Part shown: in pieces, positions 1-4,246 of the stretch
Layout: every line of letters begins with the position of its first letter
Numbering within the stretch: the stretch's first letter is position 1
Assembly (NCBI GenBank): GCA_016199255.1
Contig: JACQHA010000099.1
Location: forward strand, 1-6,357
Reading direction: 5' to 3'
Length of the DNA: 6,357 nt
Source of the DNA: Deinococcus sp.
GTDB taxonomy: Bacteria; Deinococcota; Deinococci; JACQHA01
Translations under genes and position numbers: made by a program
The notes under the pieces: generated by a model
Seen by the model: the letters and a program-made list of their open reading frames with translations, nothing else
Told to the model about the DNA's origin: nothing
Database searches by the model: none

Positions 1-1
1 C

Positions 2-310
2 TACACCGGGGCGGAGCTCATGAGCTACGAGGCGCTGGGGTTCTGCGCTCCAGGAGAATCAGGACCCCAGCTAGCAGCAGGGATATTTAATCTGGGTAGC
101 GAGCTGCCCACCAATCCTTCCGGTGGCCTGCTAGGCTTTGGGGCGCCGGCTGGAGCCACCGGAATTGCCCAGGCCATTGAAATCTTCAGGCAGCTCCAGG
201 GGACGGCTGATCCCCGGCGCCAGGTGCCAGGCGCCAGATGCGGCCTGGCGGAGTGTCATGGTGGTACCGCTACTATTGCTGTGGTGCACGTATTCGATCG
301 GCGTGATTAG
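2..310 (+). CDS. Thiolase-superfamily protein (SCP2/nonspecific lipid-transfer type), C-terminal part only
   Basis: Only the last 102 residues are in the window; the gene starts upstream. The frame opens at base 2 with YTGAELMSYEALGFC, which matches the segment that follows the HDCF-type motif in SCP2-like thiolases. Next come NPSGGLLGFG and PAGATG (about residues 38-54 of the visible part), then a CHGGTA segment near the end (residues 85-90) and a final beta strand (AVVHVF). Family members normally make or cleave 3-oxoacyl-CoA. Here the catalytic histidine of GHPxGATG is alanine (codon GCG at 143-145), so ordinary thiolase chemistry is doubtful. The Cys of CHGG aligns roughly with the second catalytic Cys of classical thiolases. 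The Cys of the HDCF-type motif cannot be checked, because only the third base (c) of that codon lies in the window. A DUF35 gene two genes downstream suggests a thiolase/DUF35 complex. Family assignment is firm; activity is not. Confidence 0.88.
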   Translation, partial: YTGAELMSYEALGFCAPGESGPQLAAGIFNLGSELPTNPSGGLLGFGAPAGATGIAQAIEIFRQLQGTADPRRQVPGARCGLAECHGGTATIAVVHVFDRRD

Positions 311-313
311 GAG
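309..313 (+). promoter_or_regulatory. Ribosome binding site of the acyl-CoA synthetase gene
   Basis: AGGAG lies 6 bases before the ATG at 320 and overlaps the TAG stop of the thiolase-like gene (308-310). This supports the ATG start and suggests translational coupling between the two genes. Confidence 0.75.
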
Positions 314-319
314 AGTGCT

Positions 320-1951
320 ATGGACCTGAGCCGGTACAGCAGCTACCAGGATATCTGCCGGCGCTTCCGCTGGGAGATCCCCGAGTACTACAACATCGCC
401 AGCGACACCGTGGACAAGTGGGCCGACCACCGGGGGCGGGTGGCGCTGTTCTACCAGGACCAGCAAGGCCACCGGGAGGCTCATACCTTCCGCCTGCTGC
501 AGCGCGCCAGCAACCGCCTAGCCAACCTGTTGGCAGAATTGGGGGTGACCAAAGGCGACCGGGTGGGAATCGTGGTCCCCCAGACGCCAGAAACCGCCAG
601 CGCCCACCTGGCGGTGTACAAGCTGGGAGCCATGGCTGTGCCTTTATCGATCCTCTACGCGCCTGACACGCTCAAGTACATGCTGGGCGATTGCGCCGCT
701 AAGGCACTGATCATTGACCAGGCACAGGTGGAAAAAGTGCGCCGCATCCGCTCTGAGTTGCCGGCATTAAGGCATGTGATCGTACGCGGTGCCGCTGCCG
801 AAGGGGAATTATCGCTGCAAAACGCCATGGCCCGCCACTCGCCTCAGTTCCAGACAGTACGCACCCGCTCTGCTGACCCGGCAATGCTGCTTTACACCTC
901 GGGCACCACCGGGCCATCAAAGGGAACGCTGCACACCCACCGCATCCTGGTAGGCTATCTGCTCACCTTTTCCCTGTTCTTCAACTTGCACTTCAATGAA
1001 CGCAGCGTGTTCTATACCCCGTCCGACTGGGCCTGGGTAGGTGGGCTTTTAGATATTCTCCTGCCGGCCCTCAGCCTCGGCTACCCGGTGCTGGGCTACA
1101 ACGGGCGCTTTGAGCCCAGTGTCGCCTGGGAACTCATGGCAGAGTACGGCGTGACCCACGCCTTCTTGACCCCCACAGCGCTCAAGCTGCTGGCGCAGAC
1201 TGAGCGGCCCAGGGAGCGATATGACCTGGACCTGCAGGTGATCGCCAGCGGCGGCGAGTCGGTGGCCGACGAAGTCCTGCGCTGGGTGAACACTGAGCTG
1301 GGTGCGGTATGCAATGAGTTCTACGGCCTCACTGAGGTGAATCACTTGGTAGGCAACTGCGCTCAGCTCTGGCCAGTGCGGCCCGGGTCCATGGGGCGGC
1401 CTTATCCCGGGCGGGAAGTGGACGTGATTGACGAAGCCGGGCACTCGGTGCCGCCTGGGACGGTGGGACAAATTGTGGTGAAGCGGGGCGATCCCACCAT
1501 GTTCCTGGAATACTGGGGCAAGCCAGAGAAAACCCAGGAGCGCTTCCAGGGCGAGTGGGTGCTCACCGGTGACCTGGCAGAGCGCGATGCCGACGGCTAC
1601 ATCTGGTTCAAGGGGCGGCAGGACGACCTGATCAAGAGCGGCGGCTACCGCATTGGTCCTTCTGAAGTGGAGGAGGCACTGCTGCACCATCCGGCGGTAG
1701 CGGAGGTGGCAGTGATCGGTGCGCCTGATCCCCTGCGCGGCGCCATTGTGAAGGCCCTTGTTAAGCTAGCTGCGGGATATGAGGGGAGCCCGGCGCTGGT
1801 CCGGGAGCTGCAGGAGACAGTGAAAGAACGGCTGGCAGCGTACAAGTATCCCCGGGAGGTGGAGTTCGTCACCGACCTGGCCACGACCACCACCGGGAAG
1901 CTCAACCGCCGCCTGCTGCGGCTGCGCGAGGAGGAGAAGCGGCGTGGCTGA
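320..1951 (+). CDS. AMP-forming acyl-CoA synthetase (ANL superfamily, medium-chain/aromatic acid type)
   Basis: This 543-residue protein has the full length of the family. It should activate a carboxylate with ATP to an acyl-adenylate and then transfer the acyl group to CoA, in the cytoplasm. The motifs appear in order: P-loop YTSGTTGPSKG (192-202), the A5 motif EFYGLTEVN (333-341), TGD (416-418) with the ribose-binding Asp418, the hinge region KGRQDD (431-436), the A8 loop KSGGYRIGP (439-447), and the A10 motif TTTTGKL with the catalytic lysine at 527. The phrasing (KYPREVEFV near 509-517, YWGKPEKT near 398-405, PVRPGSMGRPYPG near 352-364) resembles medium-chain acyl-CoA synthetases and benzoate-type ligases. 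The exact acid cannot be read from the sequence. The ATG is 9 bases after the preceding stop and has a good ribosome site. The end overlaps the DUF35 gene by 8 bases. Confidence 0.95.
   Translation: MDLSRYSSYQDICRRFRWEIPEYYNIASDTVDKWADHRGRVALFYQDQQGHREAHTFRLLQRASNRLANLLAELGVTKGDRVGIVVPQTPETASAHLAVYKLGAMAVPLSILYAPDTLKYMLGDCAAKALIIDQAQVEKVRRIRSELPALRHVIVRGAAAEGELSLQNAMARHSPQFQTVRTRSADPAMLLYTSGTTGPSKGTLHTHRILVGYLLTFSLFFNLHFNERSVFYTPSDWAWVGGLLDILLPALSLGYPVLGYNGRFEPSVAWELMAEYGVTHAFLTPTALKLLAQTERPRERYDLDLQVIASGGESVADEVLRWVNTELGAVCNEFYGLTEVNHLVGNCAQLWPVRPGSMGRPYPGREVDVIDEAGHSVPPGTVGQIVVKRGDPTMFLEYWGKPEKTQERFQGEWVLTGDLAERDADGYIWFKGRQDDLIKSGGYRIGPSEVEEALLHHPAVAEVAVIGAPDPLRGAIVKALVKLAAGYEGSPALVRELQETVKERLAAYKYPREVEFVTDLATTTTGKLNRRLLRLREEEKRRG
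1931..1936 (+). promoter_or_regulatory. Ribosome binding site that supports a GTG start for the DUF35 gene
   Basis: GAGGAG, inside the end of the synthetase gene, lies 7 bases before GTG 1944. It forms part of a longer purine run (GAGGAGGAGAAG, 1928-1939). No ATG is available nearby in this frame, so this site decides the start. Confidence 0.7.
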
Positions 1952-2555
1952 TCTAGTGCGCCGCAAGCTGGAGGTGCGCCTGTGCGCCGATCCTCTGGGG
2001 CGCGTGAGTGACCCCTGGGCTGATTTCCGGCAGGTGGAGATCATCAACATCGAGAAGCGCTTCACCTATCGCCACAGCCTGGGCAAGGTTTCCCGCTTCT
2101 TCCTAGAGCTGGAGCAGGGGCGCTTGTTCGCCGCTGCCTGCCCGCGCTGCGCCCAGGTGTGGCTGCCACCCCGGCCAGTCTGTCCCCATGACCTGGCCAT
2201 CACCACCTGGAGGGAGCTGAGCGGCAAGGGGACTGTAGCGGCGTTCACCACCTGCCCTAAGACTCCCCACTACATCTGGGGCCAGGAGCCACTGGTGCTG
2301 GCCTATGTGGACCTAGAGGGAGCCTCAACGCTATTTCTTCACCAGCTCCGCAACTATGGGGATCCGTCCCGCCTAAAGGTGGGCCTGCTAGTGCGAGCCG
2401 TCTTCAGCCAAGAGCCAGTTGACCACCCACTGGAACTATTCTGGTTCGAGCCCGAGGTGACCGGCTCACGGACGAGTCCCGGAGGGCGAGTCCCGTACTC
2501 GCAAGCTCGTGCCGGGGGCCGGGACGGCCTGACCTCAGAGGAGGGGTTGCTCTGA
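1944..2555 (+). CDS. DUF35 zinc-ribbon/OB-fold acyl-CoA-associated protein
   Basis: This 203-residue protein has the DUF35 layout. An N-terminal helical part includes SRFFLELEQGRLFAAACPRC. The rubredoxin-like zinc ribbon has CPRC at 66-69 and CPHD at 80-83. An OB-fold part covers about 88-155 (ELSGKGTVAAFTT, LVLAYVDLEG, VGLLVRAVF). DUF35 proteins bind acyl-CoA and act as obligate partners of thiolases, thiolase-fold aldolases or HMG-CoA synthase. Known examples are archaeal acetoacetyl-CoA thiolase complexes, BbsA with BbsB, and ChsH2 with Ltp2. The gene sits two genes after a thiolase-like gene, so that protein is the likely partner. Two things are odd. The fourth zinc-binding Cys is Asp83, next to His82. 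There is also an extra Gly/Arg/Ser-rich tail (about 172-203) encoded partly by a palindromic GC-rich segment. The GTG start overlaps the synthetase gene by 8 bases. Confidence 0.9.
   Translation: MADLVRRKLEVRLCADPLGRVSDPWADFRQVEIINIEKRFTYRHSLGKVSRFFLELEQGRLFAAACPRCAQVWLPPRPVCPHDLAITTWRELSGKGTVAAFTTCPKTPHYIWGQEPLVLAYVDLEGASTLFLHQLRNYGDPSRLKVGLLVRAVFSQEPVDHPLELFWFEPEVTGSRTSPGGRVPYSQARAGGRDGLTSEEGLL
2471..2525 (+). repeat. GC-rich palindromic segment within the 3' end of the DUF35 gene
   Basis: Several short repeats are packed together. CGAGTCCCG occurs directly twice (2473-2481 and 2487-2495). A 6-base stem GCGAGT/ACTCGC (2486-2491 with 2497-2502) has a 5-base loop. An outer ACGAG/CTCGT pair lies at 2472-2476 and 2506-2510. 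GTCCCGG (2476-2482) can alternatively pair with CCGGGAC (2519-2525). The segment codes for the tail outside the DUF35 fold. It may be a small dispersed palindromic element of the REP or nested-hairpin kind that inserted in frame, but copy number cannot be judged from one window. Confidence 0.45.
2540..2546 (+). promoter_or_regulatory. Ribosome binding site for the EamA transporter gene
   Basis: GGAGGGG lies at the end of the DUF35 gene. Measured from its GGAGG core (2540-2544), it is 7 bases before CTG 2552 but 16 bases before TTG 2561. The spacing therefore favours the unusual CTG as the real start. Confidence 0.55.
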
Positions 2556-2560
2556 GCTAT

Positions 2561-3457
2561 TTGCTCGCGCTGGGCCTGGCCTGGCTGGTGACGCTGATCT
2601 GGGGTTCCTCTTTCATTCTGATCAAGCTCGGGCTGGAGGACCTGACCCCGCTGTTTTTCGCCGCCCTGCGCTACTGGCTAGGTGGGGTGCTGCTCTATCT
2701 ATTCCTGGGCGCGCGCCGCGAGCCACTCTTCCCTACTTTGCCCCGGCGCACCTGGGGCATAGTGGTGCTCTCCGGCCTGGCCACCTACACTGCCGGGCAG
2801 GGCTTGTTTTACACGGGGCAGACCTACGTCTCGGCACTCACCGGATCATTCTTCTACAGCCTGGCGCCACTATTTGTCCTGCTCCTGGGGCTCATCCACT
2901 TGGGACGGCGCCCTGGCTGGCTGCAGCTAGCCGGGCTAGTGGTGACGCTGGTAGGCAGTGGCATCTTTTTCCCCCCGGCGGTCGCGCTGGAACAATGGCC
3001 CGGGGTGGTGCTGATGATTGCCAGCAACGTGGCTACCGGCTACTACCTGATTCTCATGCGCACCTTGCGGGAGCAGACCAAGCTAGGTGCCATCTGGCTC
3101 ACTGGCACCGCGCTATTCACCGGTGGGGGGCTACTCTTTGCACCAGCCTTCGTGTTCGAAGGACTTCCCACTCTCACGCCCCGGGCTATAGTCATCATCC
3201 TGTGGCTGGCTACAGTGAATACAGCACTGGCCTATACCATCTGGAACACCCTGCTCAAGACCGTCCCGCCCTTTGAACTCAGCGTGCTGGGGAACATCAT
3301 CCCTTTGCAGACAGCGCTCATCGGCTGGCTGCTTTTTCACCAGCATTACCGCCTCCAACAGATCCTCGGATTAGTCATTGTCCTAGCAGGCGTTTCCCTG
3401 GTCCAGCTCGACGCTGCCGTCCTCCAGCGCCGGCTGGCTATGGCACAGGCCAAGTGA
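2561..3457 (+). CDS. EamA/DMT-family membrane transporter
   Basis: The protein has 298 residues from TTG 2561, the usual length for two fused EamA units with ten membrane helices. Likely helices are at about 1-20, 30-50, 65-85, 92-110, 119-137, 145-165, 175-195, 208-230, 238-260 and 265-283. Typical family features are LIWGSSFILIK in helix 1, and the second-repeat helices with LAYTIWNTLLK (223-233) and PFELSVLGNIIPL (237-249). It lies in the inner membrane and most likely exports a small metabolite; the substrate is unknown. The upstream CTG at 2552 would give an N-terminus of (M)SYLLALGLAWL, overlapping the DUF35 stop as CTGA at better ribosome-site spacing. The TTG is reported here as the conservative choice. 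Close linkage to the acyl-CoA genes suggests co-transcription, but a shared function is only inferred. Confidence 0.92.
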   Translation: MLALGLAWLVTLIWGSSFILIKLGLEDLTPLFFAALRYWLGGVLLYLFLGARREPLFPTLPRRTWGIVVLSGLATYTAGQGLFYTGQTYVSALTGSFFYSLAPLFVLLLGLIHLGRRPGWLQLAGLVVTLVGSGIFFPPAVALEQWPGVVLMIASNVATGYYLILMRTLREQTKLGAIWLTGTALFTGGGLLFAPAFVFEGLPTLTPRAIVIILWLATVNTALAYTIWNTLLKTVPPFELSVLGNIIPLQTALIGWLLFHQHYRLQQILGLVIVLAGVSLVQLDAAVLQRRLAMAQAK

Positions 3458-3493
3458 TTTGACTCGTCGGGCTCTTAGGCGGGATCACTGGCC
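3448..3493. terminator. Inverted repeat between convergent genes, possible bidirectional terminator
   Basis: GGCC-A-AGTGAT (3448-3458) pairs with ATCACT-GGCC (3484-3493). This gives ten base pairs with one bulged A and a 25-base loop. The stem includes both stop codons: TGA at 3455-3457 on the plus strand and TGA at 3487-3485 on the minus strand. No T-run follows on either side, so it is not a classical intrinsic terminator. A role in transcript ending or 3'-end protection for both gene strings is an inference from its position. Confidence 0.35.
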
Positions 3494-4246
3494 AGCCTCC
3501 AGGCTCTCTAGGGTGAACAGCGTGGCTGGGAGGCCAAGGTTGTACCTTACATCACTCCAAGTGATCTCAGAGCGCGTTCCTGTCTGAACGTTCTCCGCCA
3601 CCCGCCAGATTGCGGTGGGGATCCCATCGATAACCTGGATCTCGGCAGCCGTTACCACTCGGGCCAACTGGCCTTGCCGGTCGTAGAACTCCTCGCGGGC
3701 AATCAAGAAGTCGGTGGCCCGTACCCAACCCAGGCGGCGGCTGGTGGGGCCCTCTGGGTCGCGAGGAATGCTCTCTACCACGTAGTGTTCGATCCCAGCA
3801 ATGACCTCGGCGCGTAGCAGGGCGTGCGTCGCCTCGGCAGGATCCCGGTCGGCGAAATCGTTATAGGTGAAGTCTGAGCCAAAGAAACTGCTATCTGCAT
3901 CCCGGGCAGCGATCTGCCGCACCCCCAGCCCGGGCAGGAACAGGAACCGGTCGTCATCCCGCTCCGGCACCTGGATCAGCAGGAAGCTGGTCCCTGACTC
4001 CTCCTCCGGTGCAATCACCCGCACCAAGAACCGCTCCTCTCCCCCGCCAAAGTCCCGCCGCTGGCCCTGGAGGATCAGACTGCGCACCTGGCCGCTGGCG
4101 CTGGTGAGCACCAGCTGGCCGGTGGCCTCGCCATCATCCCCGTCAGGCGGGCTATAGGCCTGGGCGATGATCTGCTGCACATCTAGTCCCGACTGCCCCA
4201 GGGCTGCACCCCAGAGCAGGGCAAGCACCACGGTCCACCTGATCAT
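3485..4246 (-). CDS. Periplasmic LolA-like 'outer membrane lipoprotein-sorting' protein
   Basis: The protein has 253 residues and begins with a signal peptide (IRWTVVLALLWGAALG, about 2-17). There is no lipobox cysteine, so a soluble exported protein is expected. The mature part has the strands of the LolA/LolB-like fold. It also carries the hallmark run SSFFGSDFTYNDF (119-131) of the family annotated as outer membrane lipoprotein-sorting protein. Other family landmarks are RFLVRVIAPEEESGTSFLLI (72-91), a beta segment LGWVRATDFLIAREEFYD, and a final SDVRYNLGLPATLFT. Such proteins are usually encoded beside RND/MMPL exporters and are thought to carry a lipid or lipidated cargo in the periplasm. 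The ATG at 4246-4244 is chosen over longer readings of the frame, because AAGGAGG lies 7 bases upstream and the signal peptide starts there. It overlaps the exporter stop as ATGA. Confidence 0.9.
   Translation of the reverse strand: MIRWTVVLALLWGAALGQSGLDVQQIIAQAYSPPDGDDGEATGQLVLTSASGQVRSLILQGQRRDFGGGEERFLVRVIAPEEESGTSFLLIQVPERDDDRFLFLPGLGVRQIAARDADSSFFGSDFTYNDFADRDPAEATHALLRAEVIAGIEHYVVESIPRDPEGPTSRRLGWVRATDFLIAREEFYDRQGQLARVVTAAEIQVIDGIPTAIWRVAENVQTGTRSEITWSDVRYNLGLPATLFTLESLEAGQ

Noticed and set aside
311..319. Promoter between the thiolase-like gene and the ligase gene
   Set aside because: The gap is 9 bases and holds only ribosome-site sequence; no -35/-10 pair was seen upstream that stands out from coding sequence.
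1049..1690. Minus-strand open frame of 213 codons opposite the acyl-CoA synthetase
   Set aside because: It covers the conserved core motifs of the ligase on the other strand, and its product shows no family features.
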